Assembly (NCBI GenBank): GCA_010093705.1
Contig: MU006092.1
Coordinates: forward strand, 1,322,500 to 1,386,499
Reading direction: 5' to 3'
Source of the DNA: Patellaria atrata CBS 101060
Lineage: Eukaryota; Ascomycota; Dothideomycetes; Patellariales; Patellariaceae
DNA length: 64,000 nucleotides
Below the pieces are notes generated by a model. It was given only the letters and a program-made list of their open reading frames with translations. It had not been told where the DNA came from and ran no database searches. The stretch's first letter is position 1, and each line of letters begins with the position of its first letter. The position numbers and the translations under genes were made by a program. Of the stretch, positions 23,967 through 35,222 are shown piece after piece.

Positions 23967-25019
23967 ATGACTAAGAATAGCAGAGAATAAAAGCTGTTGG
24001 CAACATCTGAGGAGAGGAAGGAGTACAACGCAATGACAAGATAGAAGAGAACTGTTAAGCGCGAAGAGAACGCAGAGCAGAATACTGCAAGAGCAGCTCA
24101 GCAGCAGTAAGCACAGCAGGAAGCACAGCAGGAAGCACAGCAACGTCAACGAGAATTGCACTGGGCCGGTCAACGCGAAAATGTACACAACGTTAGATTC
24201 GATTCGACGTAGAACCCGAGCTTTCTGCGTAAGTTTAGTGTGTATAGAATTGCTTTTCCGTCTAATATGTGCCCTTTAGGGAAAAGATTCGCGCATTCGC
24301 TCACTTGCACAGAATAGGGATAAAGTAAGTTCAACACAGGGACAGGATCAGCATATGGGATACTCAATGCTTCTAGGACACTACCGGGATACGGGGTGAA
24401 AGAGTACATCAAAGATCAGGATGTACACAACGAGCTTCAGGAGAACGGCTACAAGCTTAGCCATAACTTATCCTTTGACGCCATCACCTTCCCCTTCAAC
24501 CTTGGGATCAGCAAGAGGTTCAATTTCGACATCCGCTTTCCCTTCCCAAACATGATCTGCGCCTATGCTCTGCTTTGCCTTAATTCCCTTAGCAATGACG
24601 AGACAATTTTCCTAACGAAAATTTAATCGCCCTTTTTAGATGGCGCCAATGAGATGCGGACCAATCCCGAGACCTTCGACGCTCGTATTAAATTTTGTAA
24701 CATCTACTTTGATTCCGAAGACGACTTTCCACGCTTTTCCCATGCTGATCTCAAACACTGGGATCGGTTCCAGCGAAAGAGCCGCATGGCCATGGCGTAC
24801 GTGGAGAAGCTGGAACAAAAAAAGCCCGTCGACGACATATGCGAGATTATCAAGTTTCTGGACTTCGAGTCCTCCGAGGAAAAGATGGAGGGCATGATGG
24901 ACGAGTTTGAGTTCGTTGGAATTGAAGATGTGGGAGAGGGAACGGTGGAGGTGAATGATAAAGGTCATAGCGCCTCATATTTAGCAATGGTGCAGACAGA
25001 TGTTGTTCAAGCAGCGTAA
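23967..25019 (+). pseudogene. decayed reading frame of unknown family
   Basis: One reading phase carries protein-like sequence over about 350 codons from an ATG at 23967 to a stop at 25019, broken by several in-frame stops. The front is Gln/Ala/Glu-rich with a repeated QAQQEAQQ block (a 12-bp DNA repeat near 24112-24145). The middle reads YIKDQDVHNELQENGYKLSH and FNLGISKRFNFDIRF. The end reads FDARIKFCNIYFDSEDDFP, HWDRFQRKSRMAMAYVEKLE and EIIKFLDFESSEEKMEGMMD, a well-formed acidic helical segment. At least one stretch (24229-24279) looks like an intron. I do not recognise the family and cannot exclude that it belongs to a mobile element. The last part, 24654-25019, is uninterrupted and could still be a short gene. 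Confidence 0.5.
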
Positions 25020-26829
25020 CGTCCAGGAGGAGAAAGTTCTCCGTGGTGTCCGCGACACCTTCGGGACCCCGGATGAGCATGAGGAAGCGCCCCGAGATAG
25101 CGAGACGGCGCCACGGGATAGAGGAAAACAGATGCAGGAGATTAAGGAGGATGATGGCGGTCGCGGATGCGATGATGTGAGATAAACTGTATCTGCAGGT
25201 GCATGGAGTATGTCGCTCGATTTTTCTATCTATCTACTAAAGGAATTTCTATATATACTGAAGAGCTACCGAGAACACGTATCCAAATCTCAATATATCT
25301 AATAGTCGTTGAGATATCTGTTGAGATAGTGGAGTCAGTTGAGGACGAAACAAATAATTGTTGAAGAGAGACTTTTTCGTACTCCATGCTACTCCGTGGC
25401 TGACATCTGACAGATAGTTGACAGATCCACCAAAGGACCCATACTTCAACATTACCCTTGGTCGCTAGTAGCACTAATACTCTAACAGCTCCATCATCTA
25501 ACAGATGATCTCATGGACGTCGACTGTAGAGACAAGTGGTGAGCTGCAACGATGGGATTGTCAAAGGCGGCGGAGTTTTCATTTTCTTTCACGATATACC
25601 CCATGTATTGAAAGCTGTCTGGATGGCGATTTGATTTTGTTCTCCTTCACATACACACCTCTTCTCCTAGATCTCCTCCCTTCATACATGTATAGACGAA
25701 AACAGCATTTGACAATACAGTACGTGGACTTGGTACTCCCTCTTTTTCTAGATATCCCTCCTTCATACATGGATAAGTAAATAAAAACAGCAGTGTACGT
25801 GAACTGAATATCACACATCTCTTCCTATATCTCTCTTTCACAATGCACTGTTTATCCAAAGCCTGGCTACAAATATTCATGACTGTAAATAATCTAACCT
25901 CAATTCAATACACCTTTACCTTGATCTACAATTCTATCCTCCTACAGTACATACTTTCTAAATGTTCTAGCCTTGCTCTCCACGTTCCTGGGCTTTATCT
26001 CAAACTAGCTGAGACCAATACAGCCAGTTGACTTCGCTGCTAGGTAGAATCCTACTCTACCACCCAAAACACATATTTGCAACACCTTGGAAGGAAGGCC
26101 ATTACTCTCCGCGATTACAGTACTACGTACAATCCTCTTTTCTGACCTCACTTACCGCACAAGCCAACCACCATACTTAACAGACCCACAACCGCCCACT
26201 TTCCGACCTAAACGCACGAAATTTTTTGGTAATCTACGAAACGGTCAGTATAGGAAGAATTTGACATAATAATCCTCAATCTTCACGAAAAATCTTTGCG
26301 ATTAATATGCCATACGAAGTTTCGGCCAACTTCGCTTTCCCTTTACGAGATGAGATGGGAAGGAGGGGAGATGCGAACGGAGTCACGTCACCGCGGCAAC
26401 CTACTCTCTCCTAACCTCACAGATACCCTCATACCCTTCATGACACCACGGAAGTAATCCAATCGTCTGCTAACGCACAATAAATTGTCTATTACCATAA
26501 AAGTGCAGTCTTCAGTCAAGAAAAGTGTCATTGATGATAAGTCATATGAAGTAAGATAGCTACATCCACAACACACGCACGTCGAAGAGAACAAAGGTGA
26601 TATCTCTATAGCTAAATTTCGCAATACGGGTAATAAACTTCCACTGCTCGGTCCCTCGCTCTGCGCCCCCTCATGAAGTTGGCCTTGCCCTCAAATACCA
26701 CATGATGCTCGCAAGACCGGTCCTCCGACCCATCACCACAATGAACAAAACCGCATGATCATGTCCTCGTTAATTCAGACAACCTCTCTACGCGTATAGA
26801 ACGCGTAGCACTACACATGCATGAATCCT
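25020..26829. other. gene-free stretch with an imperfect tandem repeat
   Basis: No supported exon on either strand. 25660-25810 holds a repeat of about 75 bp (listed separately). The right side is the 3' flank of the Osh6-like gene. Confidence 0.5.
25660..25810. repeat. imperfect tandem repeat, unit about 75 bp
   Basis: Two units share the order CTCTTCTCCTAGAT-like, CCTCCTTCATACATG, AAAACAGCA and GTACGTG. A third partial unit (TCTTCCTATATCTCTCTTTCAC) follows. Copies are diverged, so the array is old. Confidence 0.6.
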
Positions 26830-28883
26830 TCAAGACTCAGCATCCACAAATTCATCAAGGTCTCCACTCTCAGAGTCTTGTCTCGCCAGTTTCGAGCCAT
26901 CGGGTCTATTTTCCGCTGGCTTCATTGCTTCCTTGTAATGTTGTGTTGAGGGTAGCAATGGTTCTTGCATCCTGGCGGGTGGTTGGTTGTCGTGCATTGG
27001 TTGCTGTGTGTTGATGAGAGGCGAAGGGCTTTGTACTGCTTGCGGGCCTTTGCTTCGTGGTGTATCATTTTGACCGAAGTCGATGAGATCCCCGGAACCG
27101 CCTTGCTGTTCTGCAGGAGTGTGGTGATGGTTATCCGCAACGCTTCCTCTTGGTGGGATCTCAAAGTCATTCTTAGGTTTTTGGCCAGGTAGGATGGCGG
27201 CGATGTTGAGGATTTGCTTCGTCGTCTCATCGGGTGTTTTCCCGTCGCTAACCGCCGTTAGTTGAAGGTGAGAAACAAATAACTGTCTCTGCTCACATTC
27301 TTGCGTTGATAATCCAGTCTAGGTCTTCTTCACCTTCCTCCTCTCCGCCTGGACCTCCCCTGACTCTCCGGAAGAATCTCGGATGCCACTCCACGCCGTC
27401 TTCGACTCGTTTCGCAGCCTCCGCTCTTTGCTCGTCTTCGATGCGGGATTTCTCTGTCGTTGCTGTGTTTTGATCTTTCTGTTTTAGAGCAGTAGTGACC
27501 TTCCTCCATAGCTTCTGCGATTCGCGGTCTTCCTGCTCCTCCAGCGGTCGAACACTCGGAGGTGTTTCACGAGCGTGAGTAGCATCAAATAAAAGCTCCT
27601 TCTTTCCGGTCTACAGTTGTGAAATCTAGATTAGCATAGATAGTTACGATAGCATGAAGTTATTGGAGAAATTTACCGCAAGGTCCTTAATGAACATCTC
27701 CCCATTCCAAAGACCTGAAAGCTCGAATAGATTTTTGTCGTTGCGATCCTTAATGTAACCTCCTATGGCGTTGTAAGTGCCACCAAAGTAACCCTTCGTC
27801 TTGAACTCGAGATCCGCAACCATTCCACTTTCAGGACATCTAACGAAACTATGATCGCCAAGTTCGTACTTCATTTTCCCAAACATGATACCTCGGGAGT
27901 AGATATTCGGTTGTGTAATGAAACTAACCACACCCTATCAGTATACTTCCACCGTCGTTTTGATGGTGCACATACAATCTTTCATTTCTATCGAGAAACC
28001 TCATCACAGCTATGCCCTCCATCATACTGGCGGCTGAGTTACCTAAAAACTTGCTTCGAGGTTTCAAGGTTCCATCAATTCTGATATTATGCTCGGGAGC
28101 CATGAAGAAGTAACTTGATTTTGGTGGATGATGTGACGTCTGTTCGGATATGTAGTAACCACGGGAATTATCAGGGTATTCCCAGTACCCTGTGAATATC
28201 TCCCCAAGAATTGGATTCAGGGGCTTTTTGACCCCTCTGTCATATAATTAGCCCCTATACCGCCTCCATTCACACCAAAGGGTTGCAACGCGGTAGAGCA
28301 TACATACGGTGGCTTAATGTGCCAGCCACTGAGATAGAACTTTACAACAGCGACAAATCTCTGGACAGGATCATCTATCTTTGACATGGGGAGCAGAATC
28401 TCGGGATGTGCCATGAAACTATAGTTCTATGTCAACGTCGATTCGAGCGCGGAAGCGCCGGAAAAGCGTATAACGCACTTTGTTATCCTCTCCAACATTG
28501 ATCGAGGTTCTAGGATAAAGGTAGGTAAGGTTATTCGACTTAGGTCGGCGCCTGGTCGTAGCTGGGATATGATATGCATGAGCACTGTTTTACGTTGACA
28601 TTCAGTTAGCATTGCTCTACTGCATTGATCATTCCTTGTCACCTCCTTAATCACCACAGGACAGAACGTACTGTTACCCTGCTCCGAGTCCACGACAGTC
28701 TCATCGTCAGTAACGTTCCCTTCCCGAGTCTCATCAACGGAGGAACGGTTGCCTGTGGAACGAGAGAAAGACGAGGTTAGCTACAATTCTATCTCTATGA
28801 ATCGCGTTGTGAGAAGGGGTAGGAGAAATAGAAGTTGCCATACTGTGAACAGAGTGCCGCCTATGACTGTGACCCAGAACCAT
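26830..28883 (-). CDS. OSH6: oxysterol-binding-related lipid transfer protein, Osh6/Osh7 type
   Basis: Eight exons (28844-28883, 28672-28752, 28479-28584, 28308-28418, 27976-28236, 27677-27923, 27297-27610, 26830-27247) join in phase to 525 residues. Early MHIISQLRPGADLSRITLPT with FILEPRSMLERIT is the Osh6/7 lid and phosphatidylserine-contact region. The ORP signature EQTSHHPP is at 144-151, preceded by KKPLNPILGEIF (about 116-127). Later come ITQPNIYSRGIMFGKMKYEL, EFKTKGYFGGTYNAI and VRPLEEQE. The tail EEDLDWIINARI with AAILPGQKPKNDFEIPP matches the Osh6/7 C-terminus and not Osh4/Kes1. No PH domain, ankyrin repeat or FFAT is seen, as in yeast Osh6. The expected role is exchange of phosphatidylserine for PI4P between ER and plasma membrane. 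A Gln/Pro-rich extension of about 90 residues follows the fold. The gene looks intact. Confidence 0.93.
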
Positions 28884-29732
28884 TGTGTTGACACTGCTGC
28901 TTCAGCAGGCAGGACCTCCTAGCTGAATACCTGTGTGTTTGGAGGCCTTAAGGTAAGTGGTGTAAAAGGAATCACGGGGAAATGAAGCAGCTAAGCGGCT
29001 GAGAGACAGATTAGAGAAGAAGTAAAATAGATTAGGTTGACATGAAAGGGCGGATTGCTTCGTGGTTTGCTTCTAGGCACTTGGTTCGTCATGGCTTGGC
29101 TCGACAAAGCCGCGGGGTGTCAAAAGTCTCTAGAACTACCTGCCCCCCTCCTCCCAGGGCATGCCTCAGCCACAACTCGCTACAGTACCTTATTGCCCTG
29201 AGTCCTGCAAGGTACAGAGTAAAGTACGAAGATTGATAACGATTACAGAAGAATCTGATCATAATGCATACAAACCTAGTATAAGTACCTCATCTCAAGC
29301 GGAAAACTCTAGTGGTTCTATGTGATATCTGAGCATTTATCATATTATCACCAGTATACACCATTGAAAGACTGAGAATTTGTGTGCTTTGTATCATATA
29401 CCTATCAGTACGGTGGTTTGTACTCTGTACTACTACCGTACCTATATTTGTCTTCCGCACGACCAGAGATTATGTGCAAAAGATATACAGTACCGTAAGT
29501 ACAAGAGCCTGTTATCGACTTTGGCGCGTTTTCCACTAGCGGTGACACGTCGGGAACGGTGGAATACATCTACAACTTTAGGCGACTTGTACTTCGAGTA
29601 TTTCACACAGTTAGGTAAGATTTTCTTGATAAGGTTTATATGCTATATACATGAAGATACGGTCTCGTCCAACATCTCTCACAGCACGGTCCAGTTTCAC
29701 TACGATTTCCATCTAGAAAGGGCATTATCGCT
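28884..29732. other. intergenic region
   Basis: Promoter side of the Osh6-like gene and 3' side of the LPMO gene. Several TACAGTAC/GTACTGTAC-like words cluster at 29180-29500. No gene seen. Confidence 0.5.
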
Positions 29733-30491
29733 TCACCCTCTCCAAACCCGTGGACCCGGCATCTGGTAGCTGGTGGGGACGGGATAATAAGGATTCAATT
29801 GAATACCAGGATCGCTGGCCTTGTACGCGCCTGGAAACTTGACCAGAGGTCCTGGGCTCCCGCCTCCGTTTCCGGTAATCTGAACCTGCGCACAGTTGAT
29901 GTAGAACTGCGCACCACCGGAACCCTGAGCATTGTGGATTCCGATCTGCTCGAAGCGCACAAGGTACTCGCCGGGTGGCGTGCTTGCCGGTACCTGAAAC
30001 GTATACTGCGATACTTCAGTAGTCTTCCAGCTCCACGCACCGGTAGAGAAGGTCGGGCCGACTTCGGCAACCTTGAACCAGTCGCCCGAGCCGTCATAAC
30101 TGGAGACTGAGCCAGGTGCTTTCGACATGTAGACTAGGATGGGCCCAATGTGGTAGACAGCTTGGTCGAGCGCCATGCCGATAGTTGAGCCGGCGGCGAC
30201 GGTGTAGGTCTGCGTGCTCGCAGCTGAAGCTTGGCTGCCGGTATTGCATCGGATGTCGTTCGAGGAGACGCTTGCTACTGGGGAGTTCATGTTGCTGTTC
30301 TTACGAACATATTGAAAAGCGGGAGTCTTAGTGCCGCCAGCGATGAATGAAGTCCAAGTATCTAGAAGAACGTGTCAATAGGAGTGCATGAGGATTGTAG
30401 AAGGCTAGAGGTAGAGTGATTTAGACGTACAGTGGGCTGATACCGTGTTAAGGCAAGCTGCGAGCGCGGTGACGGAGACGGCAAACTTCAT
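29733..30491 (-). CDS. AA9 lytic polysaccharide monooxygenase (secreted)
   Basis: Two exons, 30431-30491 and 29733-30361, with a GTACGT...TTCTAG intron of 69 nt; 229 residues. The signal peptide MKFAVSVTALAACLNTVSA ends exactly before His20, which becomes the N-terminal copper-binding His of the mature enzyme. The second brace His lies in AVYHIGPILVYMSKAP, and the axial side is ALIKE to the family: RFEQIGIHNAQGSGGAQFYI with the conserved His, Gln and Tyr, then NCAQVQI. The disulphide pair is DIRC and INC. The product cleaves cellulose or related glucans oxidatively outside the cell. There is no CBM1. Two oddities: the usual HPGP is HIGP, and the C-terminus ends RVWRG-stop instead of the common final Cys. 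A TATA box stands 70 nt upstream. Confidence 0.94.
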
Positions 30492-32011
30492 GGTGCTGGT
30501 ATTAGAGGTTTCTTGGAGCCTAAAGAACGAAAGCCCGATACTGTAGGGAGGAGTAAACTTATATATTGGGCCGTCGCCCTGGTTTCGATTTTGGGTTTCA
30601 ACTATTGTATCTGAATACTGGGCCCGGATACTATCTTGCTTGGTAACACTATTGAATTTGGGCATATCGCCGTCCGACTATATGAGGCCCGAGGCGCACA
30701 TGGTCCAACAGCGGTCAGTAGCACCTGGTGCAATATAGATATCCTTGCTTTTGAGAATGGAAGGAAAAAAGATCGAAAACCAAGGAACTGATAGCGATTA
30801 ACAACGCGAGGTGTTTGAAGACAAGGGGGTTTATGGTAATGGGAGTAATATAGTGCCGGGCCGGCAATCTTGCAGGTGAGCCGAAATTGATTGCACTCGC
30901 TTCTCCACAACTGCGATAACATGCTTTTCCTGGGGAAACAGGGCGGGTTTTGGCGGCAATAGCTGCTCGAAATAGAAGACCCCTGATAATCTTAATAGAA
31001 CGTTGGAAACACTTCAGAATGACTGTCTTGGCAATAACTGAAATATTGGATAGGAAAGTTGGGTTCAAGCATCGTCTTTCGAAGCGGATCCAGTGGTGAT
31101 GATATTTTATGATGATAGTTCAACAAGGAGATTAGAATGAAATGAAATCGTGCATTCTGGATTACCTTCTTTCGTGTCTTTAGTATGCTCAACTCAGTTC
31201 AACTGTAGAACTAAATTCGATTCGAGCATCAGGACGCGGGTCTTAGCGCTTGCTTCTCGTCTTTTCCTCGAGTGGGTATCATCAGAAAGATCCTCACCAC
31301 GACAGCAGGAAAGACACACAGATAAAAAAGATGAGACGTTCATTCACCTTACGGTTGTTGAGGAGGTGTGAAGGGAATCTGTAAAAAAGAACGGACGATT
31401 TCTATGCCAGGGAAAGCTACACGTGACTGAAAGCACGTGCCGGTTTGGTTCTGGGACCATGCGGCATTCGGAAGGCGGTGAGTGGCAAAGACGGAGGAGG
31501 ATAGAACTCTGCAGCAGAACGTCAAGCGGCATCAATCGGCTGAAATACATTTCTCAGATGCCGCTGTCTGTATCCGTACAGTAGCTTTATGTACAGTTCG
31601 TACGGTACCCTCACACCGAATGTACCTTGTCACGTCTGGATAGATTTATTGTGGAAGAAGTCTCATCGTCCTTACCATTTGACTCCTCGCACCTCCCCGG
31701 GTCCTCCAGCACTGACTCGAGTGCTGTACCGACAACGAAGTGATGTTATGTATTCTGATGATGTCGGTGTGCTACATCAGATGCACCTGCAGTGTTAACA
31801 GTGGGGGAAGGGCGTGACTGATAGTTCGCCCGCGCTCCCCGCAATACCACCCACCGCACGTAGTTCTATGACACAACACGCGATTGACATTTGACAAAGC
31901 AATTTCATGGACCCATGGAGAGTTCACCGGAATCTACCTCCTTTCCCTTTTGCCTACTTATACCCATAAAAACTCCACATCGCTATAGAAACAGTCCCAA
32001 ATCTTATTCCA
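30492..32011. other. divergent intergenic region
   Basis: Upstream region shared by the AA9 gene (-) and the MFS gene at 32012 (+). GTACAGTA, GTACAGTTCGTACGGTACC and similar words lie near 31577-31610. No exon found. Confidence 0.5.
30558..30565 (-). promoter_or_regulatory. TATA box of the AA9 gene
   Basis: TATATAAG on the minus strand, about 70 nt before the ATG at 30491, the usual spacing for a strongly regulated secreted-enzyme gene. Confidence 0.55.
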
Positions 32012-34190
32012 ATGTCAAAACCCAGGCCAAAACTTCCTGCGCAGCAGCTTTTGATTCTATGTACGTGCCTACCACTTTTACTTCTGGGTTCCATCAACTG
32101 ATATTATTCGTAGCAATATGTCGCTTTGCGGAACCTATAGTCTTGACATCCGTGAATCCTTATCTCCCTGAAATGATAGAGAGCTTCGGTGTTCCTCAAA
32201 ACGAAGTTGCAAAATGGGCCGGCATAGCCTCAGCTATATTTTCCTTATGCCAGTGTCTGACGTCTATACCTTGGGGTGCGTTGATATATTTAGTTGTAGG
32301 GAAGATGTTGGTGTACCAGAAGATGTTGCATGCTAATATGAACGCTTAGGGCGACTATCGGATACCATAGGGCGGAAGCCTGTGATTCTAGTAGGACTTT
32401 TTAACACCATGGTGACAAGTCTAATATGGGGATTTTCAAGTTCTTTACCCATGGCTCTTACTTCAAGGTATGGGTGTTGTCAACACCATAAGAAAACCGA
32501 GAAACTAACCTTTCGAGTAGAGCTTTAGCCGGCGCCGGAAACGGTAAATAACCTCAAATTTGATTTTGAAGTTAGTTCTAACATTCATAAGGTAATATCG
32601 GCATAATCAGGACTATGGTGGCAGAGCTATGCCCTTGGAAAGTATGTAGTATATACGTTTCAGATCCGTCTTGAGTTAACGTCTCTAGGAACTTCAACCA
32701 CGCGCATTTAGTATCATGCCACTGGTTTATAACATAGGTAGTGTTATCGGGCCCTCTATCGGTGGCGCCTTAGCAAATCCTATGCGTGTCAAACCTGGAT
32801 CGTCAGGGAACGGAAGCTTCTTAGAGCGATATCCTTACGCTCTTCCAAACCTTGTCACTTCTGCAATGTTCTTCATCGGTATCACAACTGGTATTCTGTT
32901 TCTCCATGTATGAACTGTCTTCCTATTGACGCGGAAAAAGTCTTACATGTATAGGAAACGTTAGCCTCGCGTAGAAACAGACTGGACTATGGTCTGCGCC
33001 TTGGAAGACGTCTTATAGCTGTAACTAGGGAACAGTATAGGAGAGGAAGTGCTTTGCTTTACGGGATTAAAGATCGTGAGACTGAGCCCTTGATCAAGTC
33101 TTTAGCTTCATCGGAAGACGTTATCGTTCCAGATGAGGGATCTTCGGATTTGGACTTACAAATTGATAAGTCTGGGTCAAAATATGCGGACGTCTTTACT
33201 AAGCAATCTGTCCTTAACCTCATTGTCTACACTATCCTTGCTCTCCATGCTCTAGGTTATGATCAGCTTCTTCCGGTTTTTATGCACCATCATCCGCAGT
33301 CTACTGGTGATCCCAACTTCAGTCCACCTCTAAAGTTTGCAGGGGGTTTCGGTATTGACTCCGCCCGGATCGGTGTCCTTTTCACCCTCTATGGCTTTTC
33401 CGGGATATTCTTTCAACTTGTTGTATTTCCTCCGGTTGCAAGACGTTACGGTGTCTTAAATTGTCTTCGCGTCGTTCTCATTGTTTTTCCCATACTCTAC
33501 TTACTTACCCCTTTCACCACCCTCATGCCAACGGCAACGGGCAAGCAAGCCACTCTTGTAATCCTCATGCTGATAAAAGGCGTCTGCTCGACTTTCGCGT
33601 TCCCCGGTATCACCATAATTCTCACCAACTCGGCGTCATCTTTACAAGTGTTGGGCACTCTCAACGGTGTCGCGACAAGTGTATCAGCCATCGGCCGCGC
33701 GGCTGGTCCGGCAATTGGTGGTTCGATATTTACGCTTGGAGTGAAACATGGATTTGTACTGGCGCCATTCTGGGTTTTTGCTGCTATTGCTTTACTTGGA
33801 GCTCTTTCTTCGTTTCTGTTGGTTGAGGGTGAAGGCTTTGGCGACGACAAAGTTGACGAAGACACCTTTGAAGATATTGAAGACAACCCGTACGTCAAAG
33901 CTGCGCCCCTTGGGATACAAGGACAGGAAATGATCGATGAATCCGAGTCGGAATATGGAGACATTGGACCGTTATTGAGTAGAAGCGCTACCAACATGTC
34001 CGAGGCAGTGGAGAGTGTTGATGGAAGTGATATTGAGGGTTCAAACTCTAGATCAACCTCGAGGAGAGGAAGTAGAGTGAGAAGGAGGAGTAGCGTACCA
34101 TTGGGTATGAACGCGGGGTTTAAAAGGTATAGCTCTAATCTTGGACAAACCAGAAGCGGATATGGGGTGGGCAATTCATGGGATGGCTGA
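32012..34190 (+). CDS. MFS transporter of the ZIF1/YCR023C-like family
   Basis: Seven exons (32012-32060, 32114-32275, 32350-32467, 32521-32543, 32592-32641, 32689-32907, 32955-34190) join in phase to 618 residues; the fourth exon is only 23 nt. ICRFAEPIVLTSVNPYLPEM opens helix 1, followed by PWGRLSDTIGRKPVILVGL (motif A), ALAGAGNGNIGIIRTMVAEL (motif B-like), YNIGSVIGPSIGGALANP (motif C) and a second half from VLNLIVYTILALHALGY to VFAAIALLGALSSFLLV, twelve spans in all. A central loop of about 80 residues and an acidic then Arg/Ser-rich C-tail of about 120 residues are cytosolic and probably phosphorylated. Yeast and plant relatives act at vacuole or plasma membrane; the substrate here is unknown. 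No break seen. Confidence 0.92.
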
Positions 34191-35222
34191 AGAGAATTTA
34201 TTATTTGGATGGTTTGAAACTTGTAAGTTTTCATACCTCTTTCTTCGATTACTTGTTATCTTATTATCTCACTTCGCAATAATTTCACCGTCAAAAAAGG
34301 GTTTCGACATCACTGTAGGACTATAAGACAGATGAAGCCGTATAAGAGTTGTGCAATGCTCTTAACTCTACATACGATAGAGGTTACTAATAACTCCGAC
34401 TCGGGGACTCGAGTCGCTCCAAATTTTCAATGAGCGTATAGAGATTGAGGAATGCGAACCATAGCAATGAAGAGGATGGCTGCAATGTATGACTTCCCAT
34501 GCAGTTAGTACCAGCAGTTGCTCTAAGGGAAATGGTTTAGACGGGTATTTCAACAATTAGTCGTCAAATAGAACAGTACAGTTACTTTATTCGGGATCTT
34601 GATGCAACGCTTTATCAAGGCCGTGATTAAAAAGAATATATGATATAATGAACATTGACTATATGGGTGGATTTTGTACCAGAAGTCAGAACGGCAGAAC
34701 CAACCTCTCCAACAGGTCTATGAACGAGGTTATTGGTCAGTTTAGTCAATGAGTCAGTCAGTTTTTCGTCAACGAAGGATTTTTGCGTCGTGTTTGAATT
34801 CGTACGTCCGTAACTAAGGTATGCCTGTGGATATGCCTGAGGATAAGCCAGGCAACAGGAAAACTGCTACATCACCTACTACCGTCCCTTTTACACCTGA
34901 ACTTTATTTGAATACGCGTAAACGTGCTTTGATTACTGTTCATGAACTTTGTCATCTTTCTTTTCTCCCACTGAGGTTATATATGTCAAGCTTCTGACAT
35001 CTTGTCTTGGTGTTTCTTGCCTTAAGGTGAGGTTACGATCGGGGCACAGGACTTTCCAAAACACCGACTCTCTACCGAACTTGGACCAGCTGAACCAACG
35101 AACTTCCACCTTCAAGGGCTTATTCATAGCACAGACAGCCGTGACGGTGCTTCGGATTTGCGCCTCCACCGACAATCGTTTAAGCCTTTATGGTTACTCA
35201 CGCTTAATTGACCTGGTCGGAA
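34191..35222. other. intergenic region
   Basis: 3' side of the MFS gene and 5' side of the regulator at 35223. A run of related words GTCAGTTTAGTCAATGAGTCAG lies near 34735-34760. No exon supported. Confidence 0.5.

Noticed and set aside
28753-28860. ATG at about 28842 (MATSISPTPSHNAIH) as start of the Osh6-like gene
   Set aside because: It lies inside a good GTATGG...CCACAG intron; the ATG at 28883 joins in phase to NRSSVDETREGN.
33497-34234. 245-codon minus-strand frame over the MFS gene
   Set aside because: Mirror of a well-supported transporter exon.
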